64,000 nt of DNA from Carnobacterium pleistocenium FTR1 (GCF_000744285.1 NZ_JQLQ01000002.1:1550001-1614000), one strand, 5' to 3'. Shown: positions 16,167-24,234, numbered from the stretch's first letter. Translations and numbers: made by a program. Notes: generated by a model not told the origin, from the letters alone.

Positions 16167-17550
16167 CTTCGTCCTCCTCTGGTTCATTATCTAAATTATC
16201 ATGACTTGCACCTTCACCGCCCATTTTATTAGCTAACTCTATGTTTTGTTTCTTTTGTTCGATTAACTTCTTGATTTCTTCTCCTGGATCATCAATATCA
16301 GGCAACCAAGAAAGAAGTGTCTCTAAAGGTAAAATATCAATTGCTTTAACAATTTGATCAATGATGTCACTTGTGTTGATTGGTAGATTAGGTTTGATTT
16401 TAATCTTTGCACCACTTACATCAACATTGCCGCCTTTGACATTCATCATGTTGGCCATTAATTGAAGACGTTGGCGTAAACCTTTAGTCATGTAACGAGA
16501 CTTGATTGACATTAACTGGAGTAAGCCGAATAATTTGTACTTCATGGCCTCACCACTGATATTGCCGGCGAATTTTTCATCATTCATATTAGGCACATAA
16601 GTTACTTTATGGATGTTGTCCTCAATTGATTTAGACAATAGTTGGACTTGGGATTCATCAAATGTTTTAGTGAGCCATTCAGCGCCTGCACCATCTTCTC
16701 CTTTACCTGGAGCCTCTATCAAGCCATCAGAAATGTTTCCTTCTAGCTTAAATCCGTAAATAATAAGCAATGCATCAATAAATGCTTCCTTGTCACTGAT
16801 ACGGTCACTTTGTAGAACGTTATAAGCATCAAAAAGAGAGATAGCTTGCTCGAAATCGCCTTGTTTCTCTTCATTGTTCCGGTATTCTATGACTTGAACA
16901 CCACCAAAGTATTGAGGTAATGCCTTAACTATAGTTGATTCTGATAAGGTTAAGTCCTTTGATTTTCGTGTGATAATTGCCTTAAATGTGTAAATATTTA
17001 AAAGCCATCCAGTCATTTTTCCATCTAGGTCATACTTTTTATAATAATGGACCGCAAACAAAGGGTTCTTTTCAATCGTATCATCAGTCACTAAGAAGAT
17101 ACCTCTTGGATCAACTGCTTTAATCATCATTTCAGTTTCAATTTCCGTACCAGGTACTTTCCTTAGGTAAATAAGTTCTAATCCAATACCAAATACAGAT
17201 AAATCTTTCTCTAATTCAGTATCATGAGAGACGATATCCATTTCTTCAAAAGACTCGAGTATTGAGTCGAGGTTTTTATTATCTCCAGATGAATAAGAAA
17301 TTGGATTACCTACTAAGAAACCAACATTCATATCAGTCACATACTTAGCATGATTGACCATCACTTTATTATTTTTGGTATTCTCGTTGTCTAATTTCCG
17401 TTCTAAAACTTCATGTTTGCCATCGTAATAGTCAGATAGCTTATCAAGTCGTTCTAATTCTTTTTGGTGTTGCTCTATACAGTACTTTAATACTGCAACA
17501 GAAGGGTTATTAATCTCTCCTGCTAACTCTCTATCAATTGCTATTGCCAT
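16147..17550 (-). CDS. Portal protein, SPP1 gp6-like
   Basis: 467 residues of the Gp6-like portal family, the dodecameric ring through which DNA is packaged. Seen: helical N-terminus with DYYDGKHEVLERKL, VNHAKYVTDMNVGFLVGNPISY, a central EYRNNEEKQGDFEQAISLFDAYNVLQSDRISD-like segment (about residues 220-255), GEAMKYKLFGLLQLMSIKSR, and an acidic C-terminus (NEPEEDEDEVPED). It follows the large terminase with an 11-base gap. The last 7 codons overlap the next gene. Confidence 0.92.
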   Translation of the reverse strand: MAIAIDRELAGEINNPSVAVLKYCIEQHQKELERLDKLSDYYDGKHEVLERKLDNENTKNNKVMVNHAKYVTDMNVGFLVGNPISYSSGDNKNLDSILESFEEMDIVSHDTELEKDLSVFGIGLELIYLRKVPGTEIETEMMIKAVDPRGIFLVTDDTIEKNPLFAVHYYKKYDLDGKMTGWLLNIYTFKAIITRKSKDLTLSESTIVKALPQYFGGVQVIEYRNNEEKQGDFEQAISLFDAYNVLQSDRISDKEAFIDALLIIYGFKLEGNISDGLIEAPGKGEDGAGAEWLTKTFDESQVQLLSKSIEDNIHKVTYVPNMNDEKFAGNISGEAMKYKLFGLLQLMSIKSRYMTKGLRQRLQLMANMMNVKGGNVDVSGAKIKIKPNLPINTSDIIDQIVKAIDILPLETLLSWLPDIDDPGEEIKKLIEQKKQNIELANKMGGEGASHDNLDNEPEEDEDEVPED

Positions 17551-17561
17551 GCTTTACCTCC

Positions 17562-18854
17562 TTATCTTATGCCGTATTTAGACTTGCTACTTGTTACAGC
17601 AATTTTTGGTGCTTTCATATCTTCACTAAAAGCGTATCTAGTACTGTCAATTGTGTGATTATCTTTATCTTCTAAACGAGGTTTAGGATCGCCATCTTTA
17701 TCCGTTTGATAATCGATGTTTTCGAACTCTCTAGCAATGTTTGGTGTTCTTAATGGATCAATACAAATGAAATCTAAATCATCTAGCCATTCCTCGCCAT
17801 ATTCAACACTATCAGGGCCTTTTTTTACTCCCTTGATGTGTTTTATATCGTGTTCAGTCTTTAGTTCAGCGATGGACTTAGGCTCTGAAGAATCAGCAAA
17901 CATTGCATCTGATTGATAGCCTTTCTTCTTAAGCCATTTAGCAAACTCTCTATTACTAATTTTCTGTCCGAAGTATTCATCAATTGCATAGATGCCATTC
18001 TTCTTTTTATCATAGTGCCAGCGAACGAATGCTAAAGGATCCGTAGCATAACCAAAATCGACTGCGTTTCTAATGTTGTCGAAGTTCTCGGCCATTTCAT
18101 CTGTAATGCATCCAGCTTCAACTTGTAGGTTATCAAAAGGAACAACTCCAGAACCAATTGCTTTGCCTAAATATTCCCATTCATATCGTTTTAAGTTGCG
18201 TTCCTTTGTTGCTTCAGCTTCATTGATGAAAGCCTTAGATATGAAGGGATTGTCTAAATAAGTTGAATGATGAACATGTGTATTAGCTGCCTGGAAAGAT
18301 GTCTCATACTTTTTATTCACCCAAGACTGTCTTCTTTTTGGCGGATTATAAGTAAAAAAAAACTTATAAAAAAGACCATTACCTAATTCTCCACGTAAAA
18401 GAGAGTTGGTAATAGTCGTTACTTCATCTTCAGTTTTAAACTCGGCTAATTCTTCTATCCATCCAATCGCAAAAGGAAACTTTGCATCCTTTAAAGATTT
18501 CAAACGTTCTGGGTTCTGCGCACCACGAAATGCCATGTAATTCCCACGTGGAATATAAGTTATTTTCATCGGTGACTTGTTGACCTTGAACAAATGCGAT
18601 ACACCCTGTTCACTTATAGCCCATTTCATTTGCTCAAATATTGATAGCTCCAAAGTATTATCAACATGCCGGATACCAATAGCATTGACTGGAAACCTCA
18701 TAAGCAATTGAGTAATAATGTGAGCAACATCCGAAGATTTACCAGAACCACGCCCACCTTTTTCTACAATGTTCAATATGTCTGAATTTAAAGCTGCTCT
18801 CCACGTTTTATGAAAAGCATTAGGCAAAAACTCAGATACCTTTTTAACCGCCAT
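17562..18854 (-). CDS. Terminase large subunit, PBSX type
   Basis: About 430 residues. ATPase Walker A is EKGGRGSGKSSDVAH near residue 40; Walker B and coupling segments follow (GWIEELAEF; FFTYNPP). The nuclease domain carries DFGYATDPLAFV, DEYFG and a C-terminal DNHTIDSTRYAF with the catalytic acidic residues. The start is the ATG at 18854 (MAVKKV), overlapping the small terminase stop by 11 bases; an upstream ATG at 18878 is less likely. It drives DNA packaging and cuts headful-length DNA. Confidence 0.93.
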   Translation of the reverse strand: MAVKKVSEFLPNAFHKTWRAALNSDILNIVEKGGRGSGKSSDVAHIITQLLMRFPVNAIGIRHVDNTLELSIFEQMKWAISEQGVSHLFKVNKSPMKITYIPRGNYMAFRGAQNPERLKSLKDAKFPFAIGWIEELAEFKTEDEVTTITNSLLRGELGNGLFYKFFFTYNPPKRRQSWVNKKYETSFQAANTHVHHSTYLDNPFISKAFINEAEATKERNLKRYEWEYLGKAIGSGVVPFDNLQVEAGCITDEMAENFDNIRNAVDFGYATDPLAFVRWHYDKKKNGIYAIDEYFGQKISNREFAKWLKKKGYQSDAMFADSSEPKSIAELKTEHDIKHIKGVKKGPDSVEYGEEWLDDLDFICIDPLRTPNIAREFENIDYQTDKDGDPKPRLEDKDNHTIDSTRYAFSEDMKAPKIAVTSSKSKYGIR

Positions 18855-19290
18855 TTGGATCACTTCCGATATCGTCAACGAAAATCACAGATAGATCACC
18901 AGATACTTCTTGCTTGTCGGTCCACAGTGCATATCTCTTACCGATGAGTTCTGCGGCTTTAATTCGATCTTTTGCAGAGACGTCTATATCATCAATCTGT
19001 TGATAGCCTTCACCTAGTCCTCTCAACGTTTGTTCTTTTTGCTCTCCTCGCATGATTGAAGAGAGATATTGAAGAACCTCAGCTTGATCAGCAATTTTTT
19101 CTGAATCAATTTCTTTCAGCCGTTCTTCTATATAAGTTTTTATTGTAGTATTTTGTAGTAATTTACTAGCATTAGTATTAGCATACTTTTTACTATAACC
19201 AGCTATAATAGCTGCTTTTGTTGCATTTCCACTGATGATGTACTCATCAGCAAACTTCTTCTGTTTTATTGTTAATTTACTCATAATCAT
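18844..19290 (-). CDS. Terminase small subunit
   Basis: 148 residues of the terminase_2 family. It begins with KLTIKQKKFADEYIISGNATKAAIIAGYS, the typical DNA-binding helix-turn-helix start, then a coiled segment and C-terminal DVSAKDRIKAAELIGKRYALW. It recognises the packaging site and stimulates the large subunit. It overlaps that gene by 11 bases. Starts at 19290 or 19284 are both possible; the ribosome site (GGTGGTAG) is weak. Confidence 0.9.
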   Translation of the reverse strand: MIMSKLTIKQKKFADEYIISGNATKAAIIAGYSKKYANTNASKLLQNTTIKTYIEERLKEIDSEKIADQAEVLQYLSSIMRGEQKEQTLRGLGEGYQQIDDIDVSAKDRIKAAELIGKRYALWTDKQEVSGDLSVIFVDDIGSDPNGG

Positions 19291-19333
19291 CTACCACCAC
19301 TCTCACGATATTTTCTCAGCTTATTTTTGACAT

Positions 19334-19363
19334 AAAAAAAAGACCTTTTTCAGGAGTCTTTTT
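19334..19363 (-). terminator. Intrinsic terminator between cargo pair and terminase
   Basis: Minus-strand stem AAAAAGAC / GTCTTTTT with an 11-base loop, followed by a run of Ts (8 in total). It lies at the end of the membrane protein gene, whose stop codon is in the loop, and before the small terminase. It would stop cargo transcription from entering the late operon, or need antitermination. Confidence 0.7.
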
Positions 19364-19982
19364 CTGCTTTATCTTCTATAAAAATGTACAATTTGTATTG
19401 ATGTTCAAAGTTAATATAAACATCCATAGTTTTATCAATAGGTAATTCTGGTCTTAATTTTTTAAAATCAGTTTCAATTTTATCAGATCCAGGGTCTATT
19501 TGGATAGCCATTGAATGTTCTTCTTTATTGTTGGGAGCATAATATTTTATTCTCCCATGTTCAATAATATTATCACTGAAATCATATATATATCCATATA
19601 ATTCTTTATCAGAACCAATATCCTCTTCTAATAAATTTTTTATAACCGTTGAGTACGAACGTATACTTTTTTTATCCTTAAAGAATTGTTTTCTGATAAA
19701 ACCACTAATCCATTTAAGAATAAAAAATAATAGAATTTCAATAAAAAAAGCAATACTAAAAGATGCGATAATATATAAACCAAGAAGCCATTTATCTTTC
19801 GACAAGTAGATAAGTATGTCGTTTATGACAAAATTTATCATTCCTAGACCAATAATCAAACTAATTTTCTCGTCTGATTCATTATGGTCAAAAAAATCTA
19901 ATAAATTCATTGCGCTAAAAACCCAATAATTTATTAATCCTAAAATTCCTGATATTGTTATTAAAGAAACATAATCTGACAT
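19350..19982 (-). CDS. Membrane protein with cytoplasmic domain, possible DUF6338
   Basis: 210 residues. Three hydrophobic segments (about residues 5-25, 42-60 and 68-95) are followed by a charged cytoplasmic domain rich in Asp, Lys and Tyr. The topology and the C-terminal ELYGYIYDFSDNIIEHGRIKYY recall DUF6338-type proteins, but this is a weak memory-based match. It is translationally coupled to the 44-residue gene upstream (TAATG overlap). With its own promoter and terminator it forms a two-gene cargo unit between the late regulator and terminase. A role in superinfection exclusion is plausible but unsupported by motif. Confidence 0.55.
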   Translation of the reverse strand: MSDYVSLITISGILGLINYWVFSAMNLLDFFDHNESDEKISLIIGLGMINFVINDILIYLSKDKWLLGLYIIASFSIAFFIEILLFFILKWISGFIRKQFFKDKKSIRSYSTVIKNLLEEDIGSDKELYGYIYDFSDNIIEHGRIKYYAPNNKEEHSMAIQIDPGSDKIETDFKKLRPELPIDKTMDVYINFEHQYKLYIFIEDKAEKDS

Positions 19983-20116
19983 TATTTATCATCTTTCTTA
20001 GGTAATCTATCAGGAACCTTTTTTCCTGGAGTTGTGGGTCGCTTTATACTTTTTTCTTCGTTGGAATACTTTTTCCCTGATGTTTCAATTACTTTTTTCA
20101 ACTCTTCTTCTTTCAT
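19982..20116 (-). CDS. Small basic protein, first gene of a cargo pair
   Basis: 44 residues, strongly charged, with KEEELKKVIET at the start and a Lys/Pro-rich end (KKVPDRLPKKDDK). An excellent AAGGAGG ribosome site precedes the ATG. The stop TAA overlaps the ATG of the membrane protein gene, so the two are likely co-translated. No family was recognised. Confidence 0.55.
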   Translation of the reverse strand: MKEEELKKVIETSGKKYSNEEKSIKRPTTPGKKVPDRLPKKDDK

Positions 20117-20137
20117 ATTATCCCTCCTTTTAATTCA

Positions 20138-20146
20138 ATTATAACA
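20138..20146 (-). promoter_or_regulatory. Extended -10 promoter of the cargo pair
   Basis: TGTTATAAT on the minus strand combines a perfect TATAAT with the upstream TGn element. Transcription would start about 15 bases before the ATG at 20116. A good -35 is not evident, which extended -10 promoters tolerate. Together with the terminator at 19334-19363 it isolates the gene pair. Confidence 0.5.
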
Positions 20147-20186
20147 AAAAATCCTACTAATTAATGCAGAATTTTTATAAAGAAGG

Positions 20187-20216
20187 TGTTTACCTTAAAA
20201 TTGATTGCACTGTCAA
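20187..20216 (-). promoter_or_regulatory. Candidate late promoter region
   Basis: A perfect TTGACA (20211-20216) is followed at 18 bases by a weak TAAACA (20187-20192) on the minus strand. The 263-base non-coding stretch 20117-20379 directly follows the late regulator gene, the usual target of ArpU/RinA-type activators that switch on terminase, head and tail genes. The poor -10 fits an activated promoter. Inference only. Confidence 0.3.
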
Positions 20217-20379
20217 TTTTATGATGTTCTCTTAATTTATTTTCACATTAAAGAATATCTAGTTTAAATCTTTCTTTTATTGATTATTCTTGTATAAGTA
20301 TTTATAGAAAGTATACCTTAAGCGAATTCGCTACTTCTATTAGTTGGTGGTACTTGTATTACAAAAGTAAAAAATATTT

Positions 20380-20943
20380 TCATGCAAATACAAGAGTCGT
20401 CTGAACTTTTCCCGTTTCTAAACAGTCTTGGATTTTAGATTTAGCTCTGTTCACTAACATTTGTACCGCTCCCCTTGTGATTTCCATAAAATAAGCTGTT
20501 TCAGCATAAGTATGTCCTTCACCCATTATATATCTATAAGCTTCTCTTTCACGTTTTGACAAACAATCTAATATCTCGTTCATCCGAGTATCTTCTTCAA
20601 GAGTCAATTCTCTACCTTCAACAGTTGATTGCATGCGATAAGCTTTCATTGAAAGAATATCTATTTCTGCCCATAACTCTGTTCTTTGATATCTTGATTT
20701 ATTTGTAATACCTCTTTTCAAACCAGGTTCTCTAGCGTTTTCTAACCAAGAAATAGCATACTCCATATCACTAATCATTCCACTAATTGTTCTTAATTCA
20801 ACTTCCATATCATTCGTCCATTCATCAATCCTATTTGATAGTTTTAGTTCATCTTTAAAGGACTTTCGTTTCATTCTTTCCAAACGCAATTCCCTGAGTC
20901 CTTTTTTATACTCATCTGATAACTCATCTGCATAATGCCACAT
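20380..20943 (-). CDS. ArpU/Xpf-like late transcription regulator
   Basis: 187 residues starting at the ATG at 20943 (AAGGAGG upstream). The last ~65 residues, LSKREREAYRYIMGEGHTYAETAYFMEITRGAVQML, form a sigma-70 region 4-type helix-turn-helix as in ArpU, Xpf or RinA-like late regulators. The N-terminal two-thirds is helical. It follows an XtrA-like gene, as in PBSX where xtrA is next to xpf. It is preceded by a strong terminator and followed by the presumed late promoter, so it probably controls the late operon. Confidence 0.8.
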   Translation of the reverse strand: MWHYADELSDEYKKGLRELRLERMKRKSFKDELKLSNRIDEWTNDMEVELRTISGMISDMEYAISWLENAREPGLKRGITNKSRYQRTELWAEIDILSMKAYRMQSTVEGRELTLEEDTRMNEILDCLSKREREAYRYIMGEGHTYAETAYFMEITRGAVQMLVNRAKSKIQDCLETGKVQTTLVFA

Positions 20944-20972
20944 AAATATACCTCCTTTTTTATTTACAAAAA

Positions 20973-21025
20973 AAGAGGACACCTAACCCAACGTAAATTA
21001 ATACGTTAAAGTTAAATGTCCTCTT
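20973..21025 (-). terminator. Long hairpin terminator before the late regulator
   Basis: On the minus strand AAGAGGACA pairs with TGTCCTCTT, inside which TAAC/GTTA and AACGT/ACGTT extend the stem, followed by eight Ts. It lies about 30 bases before the late regulator start, so it separates the early operon from that gene. It may be an attenuator or antitermination point for timing. Confidence 0.75.
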
Positions 21026-21040
21026 GTATGTCAAGTCAGA

Positions 21041-21232
21041 CTATATTTTAATTTTCTTTTTTGTTAGGTCTTCAATATAAGTAACTTTTCCTTCATGAGT
21101 AAGTACCTCTACAGTTGATTTACCGTAATCAGGCAATTCCTTAAGCATTGCTATGCCGTTTGTTAAAACTATTATACCATTTTTTATTTCAGTTAGCTTT
21201 AAATCTTCCAATTCCATTCGAGTAAAATCCAT
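21041..21232 (-). CDS. XtrA/YqaO-like protein
   Basis: 63 residues resembling XtrA/YqaO of Bacillus PBSX and skin elements: a GIIVLTNGIAMLKELPDYG segment followed by VEVLTHEGKVTYIED, which matches the LPxxGET..ITHQGKV pattern of that family. In those elements xtrA is next to the sigma-like regulator, as here. Biochemical function unknown. Low complexity is absent; the size is normal for the family. Confidence 0.65.
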   Translation of the reverse strand: MDFTRMELEDLKLTEIKNGIIVLTNGIAMLKELPDYGKSTVEVLTHEGKVTYIEDLTKKKIKI

Positions 21233-21237
21233 TTAAT

Positions 21238-21609
21238 TTAACCCCCAACTTGGTTGTTATCTTTAACTAAAGAATTTAGTACTCTTATTATGTTATTTAT
21301 ACTATGCCATTCATGATGTAGGATGGACGAGTCAGAATTCATGACCATTTCATGAGCAATTTCCGCTCTATTTTTTGTTTGAAGAGCTATTTCTTTATCG
21401 ATAGCTCTTCTTAAACCTAACCCCCTAAGAGCAATTCTATAAACTCTTTTATGTTGGCCGATAGTAAATTCATTAAACTTTATTCCATTCATCTTTTTGA
21501 TAAATGCTGAATCATCTGCTACATTTTGATTTTTATTGGGCTGATATTCATCAATAAAGTTTGTACTTTGAGCTAATTGTACATGTTTTCTATCTATTCT
21601 CGTCTTCAT
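21238..21609 (-). CDS. Phage early protein of unknown function
   Basis: 123 residues, not recognised. Basic N-terminal half (KTRIDRKHVQLAQ, FTIGQHKRVYRIALRGLGLRRAIDKEI) and a helical C-terminal half with EIAHEMVMNSDSSILHHEWHSINNIIRVLNSLV. The gene is in the early operon between SSB and the XtrA-like gene (five bases upstream of the latter), with a GGAG ribosome site. Possibly nucleic-acid binding given its charge, but no motif proves it. Confidence 0.5.
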   Translation of the reverse strand: MKTRIDRKHVQLAQSTNFIDEYQPNKNQNVADDSAFIKKMNGIKFNEFTIGQHKRVYRIALRGLGLRRAIDKEIALQTKNRAEIAHEMVMNSDSSILHHEWHSINNIIRVLNSLVKDNNQVGG

Positions 21610-21636
21610 AATTAATTACTCCTTATATGAGATTTA

Positions 21637-22122
21637 TTAGAATGGTAAATCATCATCTGATATATCATGCTGCGCTACTCCATCCTTTGAGTATGGTTTC
21701 GTTTCTGGCCTTGAATAATTTGAGCTTGTCTGGTTTGAATTGTAGTTTTGGGTATTTGTCTGAGCAGGAGCTTGTCGCTCTGTATCGGTTGTTTTTTGGC
21801 TATTTTTGGCATCTAAGAAACTGATGACTTCTGCCACTACTTCGGTAACATATACACGTTGTCCTTGTTGATTGTCATAAGAACGAGTTTGGATCCTTCC
21901 TTCAATTCCTACTAACGAACCTTTGCTTGTATAATTTGCTAAAGACTCTGCCGTTTTTCTCCAAACGACACAATTGATGAAATCTGCTTCCTTTTCTCCT
22001 TTTTGATTTGTAAACTGTCTGTTTACAGCTAAAGTAACTGTTGCGTTAGCTGTTCCACTTGATGTGTATCTTAATTCAGGATCTTTCGTTAGTCGTCCAA
22101 CCAGCACCACATTATTAATCAT
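21637..22122 (-). CDS. ssb: Single-stranded DNA-binding protein
   Basis: 161 residues: a complete OB fold from [19 protein letters not shown] to about residue 105, then a Gln/Asn/Thr-rich linker, and the acidic tail DISDDDLPF that binds replication and recombination partners. It coats single-stranded DNA in phage replication. Standard phage/Firmicute length. The start lies shortly after a small gene whose stop is in the ribosome-site region. In the same early unit as RecU. Confidence 0.95.
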   Translation of the reverse strand: MINNVVLVGRLTKDPELRYTSSGTANATVTLAVNRQFTNQKGEKEADFINCVVWRKTAESLANYTSKGSLVGIEGRIQTRSYDNQQGQRVYVTEVVAEVISFLDAKNSQKTTDTERQAPAQTNTQNYNSNQTSSNYSRPETKPYSKDGVAQHDISDDDLPF

Positions 22123-22132
22123 TTATACCCTC

Positions 22133-22267
22133 CTACTTTTTACGTTTATTTTTTCTTTTTGGACGTTCGTTTATTTTCCTTTTAAATTGATCATGTTTAA
22201 TCTGTGCATCAAACCTTGCTTGATCACGACTGTTTGAACTGTAACTCAAGTAATTATCATTCTTCAT
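22133..22267 (-). CDS. Small basic protein upstream of SSB
   Basis: A 44-residue open frame with ATG at 22267 and an AAGGTGG-like ribosome site, strongly basic at its C-terminus (KINERPKRKNKRKK). Its stop lies within the ribosome-site region of ssb, suggesting coupling. Not recognised; the basic tail suggests nucleic-acid contact. Confidence 0.45.
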   Translation of the reverse strand: MKNDNYLSYSSNSRDQARFDAQIKHDQFKRKINERPKRKNKRKK

Positions 22268-22342
22268 TTACCTAACCACCTTTTCATTTTTTAATATATT
22301 CCATTTTTTTGGTTCTTCTGTAATTTTTATTTATATCTCTTT

Positions 22343-22918
22343 TTAGATGAAATTTAAAATGCCGTTCATGTATTCAACCTCATAACCTTTAATATCTGAT
22401 TGATTGACTGATTTTTTCTTAAAGATGAACTGCATATCTCTCCAAATTTCCCAAGGGATCTTATAAAAGTTTCTCATTTCAAAACTAACTAGCACAAAAC
22501 ATTCGGCTCCTAATTTATGGTGACTTGTAAAGTTTTCAATTTGTTCGAGGCTTAATCTATCTTGTGCGATTGATTTTCCGTTCGTGTGTTTGGCTTCAAA
22601 AATAATAGTACGGCCACCTTTTAAAACGCCTTTAAAATCTGGTTGTGCTTGTTTCTCAAACACTGCTTTAAATATTCCTTTTGATTTATCCAATGTTTCA
22701 AGAATACGCATAGGCTCTGGCGTCTTTTGGATATCCGCTATCTGGTGCTGCTTATAGTAGCGACAAGTAATTTCTATGACGCTTTCGAAATATTGGCCAT
22801 TCTTTTTTGCAGAAGCCCCAGCTATTTGTTTATCATTGCGAGTCTTTTTAAAATATTCTTTTGGCTTAGATATTGTTCGGGATCCGTTTGCGTAATTTTT
22901 AGGGATAAATTTATTCAT
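22343..22918 (-). CDS. recU: RecU-like Holliday junction resolvase
   Basis: 191 residues. Motifs typical of RecU: NGQYFESVIEITCRYY near residue 45, QAQPDFKGVLKGGRTIIFEAKHTNG around 95-120, and LSLEQIENFTSHHKLGAECFVLVSF. The Asp and Glu-x-Lys of PDFKG...IIFEAKH form the nuclease active site. Phage copies resolve recombination intermediates before packaging. It starts inside the end of the preceding regulator gene (8-base overlap). Start codon ATG at 22918, preceded by a GGAGGC site. Confidence 0.88.
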   Translation of the reverse strand: MNKFIPKNYANGSRTISKPKEYFKKTRNDKQIAGASAKKNGQYFESVIEITCRYYKQHQIADIQKTPEPMRILETLDKSKGIFKAVFEKQAQPDFKGVLKGGRTIIFEAKHTNGKSIAQDRLSLEQIENFTSHHKLGAECFVLVSFEMRNFYKIPWEIWRDMQFIFKKKSVNQSDIKGYEVEYMNGILNFI

Positions 22919-23123
22919 CGTTGCCTCCCTTTTTTATATTAAATGTATCCAAACTCACATTTAAAACTTCAGCAATAGAACACATATTTAAAAATGACAT
23001 ATCTTTCGTTCTTCCACTTTTTAAGTGATAAAGGCAGTTTACACTTAACCCTGCTTTCTTTGTAAGTTGATAAATGCTTATTTGTTTTTTATTAATCTCT
23101 TTTTCTATTACTTCCCATAACAT
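22911..23123 (-). CDS. Small XRE-family regulator
   Basis: 70 residues with a Cro/CI-type helix-turn-helix: ISIYQLTKKAGLSVNCLYHLKSGRT and a C-terminal IAEVLNVSLDTFNI. It is the first gene of the recU-ssb-xtrA unit and is transcribed away from the Abi-alpha gene. Two palindromes lie in the 110-base gap between the two divergent genes. It could repress the Abi-alpha promoter, its own, or both. Confidence 0.8.
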   Translation of the reverse strand: MLWEVIEKEINKKQISIYQLTKKAGLSVNCLYHLKSGRTKDMSFLNMCSIAEVLNVSLDTFNIKKGGNDE

Positions 23124-23145
23124 TATTATGAAACCCCTCTCTCAA

Positions 23146-23157
23146 TCAATTAATTGA
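23146..23157. promoter_or_regulatory. Perfect palindrome TCAATTAATTGA, candidate operator
   Basis: A 12-base perfect palindrome about 25 bases from the XRE start. It lies in the divergent control region between the XRE gene and the Abi-alpha gene and could be a dimer-binding site. AT-rich palindromes arise by chance in this DNA, so confidence is low. Confidence 0.3.
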
Positions 23158-23177
23158 ATTCAGTATTTATTTTTGTA

Positions 23178-23219
23178 CACAATTTATTGTGATATAGTAG
23201 ATAATAAAACTAATATAAT
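23178..23219 (+). promoter_or_regulatory. Candidate Abi-alpha promoter overlapped by a palindrome
   Basis: The palindrome CACAAT-TT-ATTGTG (23178-23191) overlaps a possible -35 (TTGTGA, 23187-23192), followed by TAATAT at an 18-base spacing (23211-23216). GGAGG of the gene follows directly. An XRE dimer bound here would block transcription. Spacing and the -10 are weak. Confidence 0.35.
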
Positions 23220-23233
23220 ATTGGAGGTAGAAG

Positions 23234-24100
23234 ATGGATCCTACACTTTTAACGATGGCAACAGCATTTGGAACTTCTCTTGCAACAAATACTGGTTCTC
23301 AACTTTTTTCTGGACCAATGCAAACATTAAATGATTGGTGGTATGTTAAGTATGGCCATAAATCTTCTGAAGAAAGAGCTTTATTAGTAGCTGCTCAAGA
23401 GCAAAAAGTAAATTTGCTTAAATCAGAAATTTTCGAAAAAGTAACTGATATTCCTGATGAACATCTACAAGAACCACCTATTAGTATTTTAGGACCTGCG
23501 ATTGAAGCCTCAAGATTTTATATAGATGAGGAAGAAATTCGTAAAATGTTTGCTAACTTAATTTCCTCTTCTTTAGACCAAAGAAAAAATGAAACCATTC
23601 ATCATTCATTCGTAGAAATAATTAAGCAAATGTCACCAAATGATGCAGACATTTTTGCATTATTTAGCCAACAAAAAGCCTTACCGTTTGTTGATTATAA
23701 AATTACCCATGATTCTTTTGAGAACAAAGTAATTAATTCTGAATTATTCTTTATGGAGCTAGGTAACAACTACAACATGCACTCTATATCTATTATTAAT
23801 CTAGAAAGATTAGGTCTTATAAAAATAAATAATGATAAATGGTTAATTGATGAGACAGAATATGATAAGTTTTCTAATAATAATTTTTATTTGAATTTAA
23901 AAGAAAATAACAGTTTTGAAGCTATTAGAAAAGATTATGCAAAATACGTAGATTTCTCGGGTAGAGAGGAAGCAAAAAAAAATTTAAAACTTGATGATGA
24001 TCAATTAAATAAAAATTTAAAGAAAAGTCAAATAGCCATTTCTAAAGGTGTTCTTACTACTACACCTTTAGGTTCTGCTTTTCTAAAAATTTGTTTTTAA
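23234..24100 (+). CDS. Abi-alpha (DUF4393) family protein, putative phage defence cargo
   Basis: 288 residues. N-terminal membrane-interacting-looking helix, GxxKxxEERALLVAAQEQKVNLLK, then the family core PDEHLQEPPISILGPAIEASRFYIDEEEIRKMFANLISSSLD, a mid-region with QMSPNDADIFALF and LERLGLIKI, and a C-terminal LTTTPLGSAFLKICF. This matches the DUF4393/Abi-alpha family, associated with abortive infection. It lies on the + strand inside the otherwise leftward early region, with its own ribosome site (TTGGAGG). It is divergent from a small XRE gene, the pattern of a regulated moron. A defence role against other phages is inference. Confidence 0.75.
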   Translation: MDPTLLTMATAFGTSLATNTGSQLFSGPMQTLNDWWYVKYGHKSSEERALLVAAQEQKVNLLKSEIFEKVTDIPDEHLQEPPISILGPAIEASRFYIDEEEIRKMFANLISSSLDQRKNETIHHSFVEIIKQMSPNDADIFALFSQQKALPFVDYKITHDSFENKVINSELFFMELGNNYNMHSISIINLERLGLIKINNDKWLIDETEYDKFSNNNFYLNLKENNSFEAIRKDYAKYVDFSGREEAKKNLKLDDDQLNKNLKKSQIAISKGVLTTTPLGSAFLKICF

Positions 24101-24123
24101 ACCTTACTTAATATGTTTTTAAT

Positions 24124-24234
24124 CTAATTTAACCTGAAGCGCTTCATTAATTGTATTAATAATTTTTTTTTGATATCTTTTTGCATCAGGCACCCACTGT
24201 GTCTGTTTTCTTTATTCTGCTTACTTTTTTTCAT
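24124..24234 (-). CDS. Tiny open frame, unknown
   Basis: A 36-residue frame with ATG at 24234 and a GGAGGTAAG ribosome site lying in the previous small gene, which it overlaps by about 14 bases. Product is basic (MKKSKQNKEN..., KDIKKKLLIQLMKRF). It runs against the Abi-alpha gene's end. It may be a real small gene or chance. Confidence 0.35.
   Translation of the reverse strand: MKKSKQNKENRHSGCLMQKDIKKKLLIQLMKRFRLN
24146..24171 (+). terminator. Weak candidate terminator after the Abi-alpha gene
   Basis: ATTAAT-TGT-ATTAAT followed by nine Ts on the + strand, about 45 bases after the stop at 24100. The stem is all A-T, so strength is doubtful. A GAAGCGCTTC palindrome lies just before it. Confidence 0.35.

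Noticed and set aside
22343-23123. XRE gene and RecU as a toxin-antitoxin pair
   Set aside because: The RecU active-site motifs and the phage replication setting explain the larger gene better; small XRE plus resolvase is not a known toxin pair.
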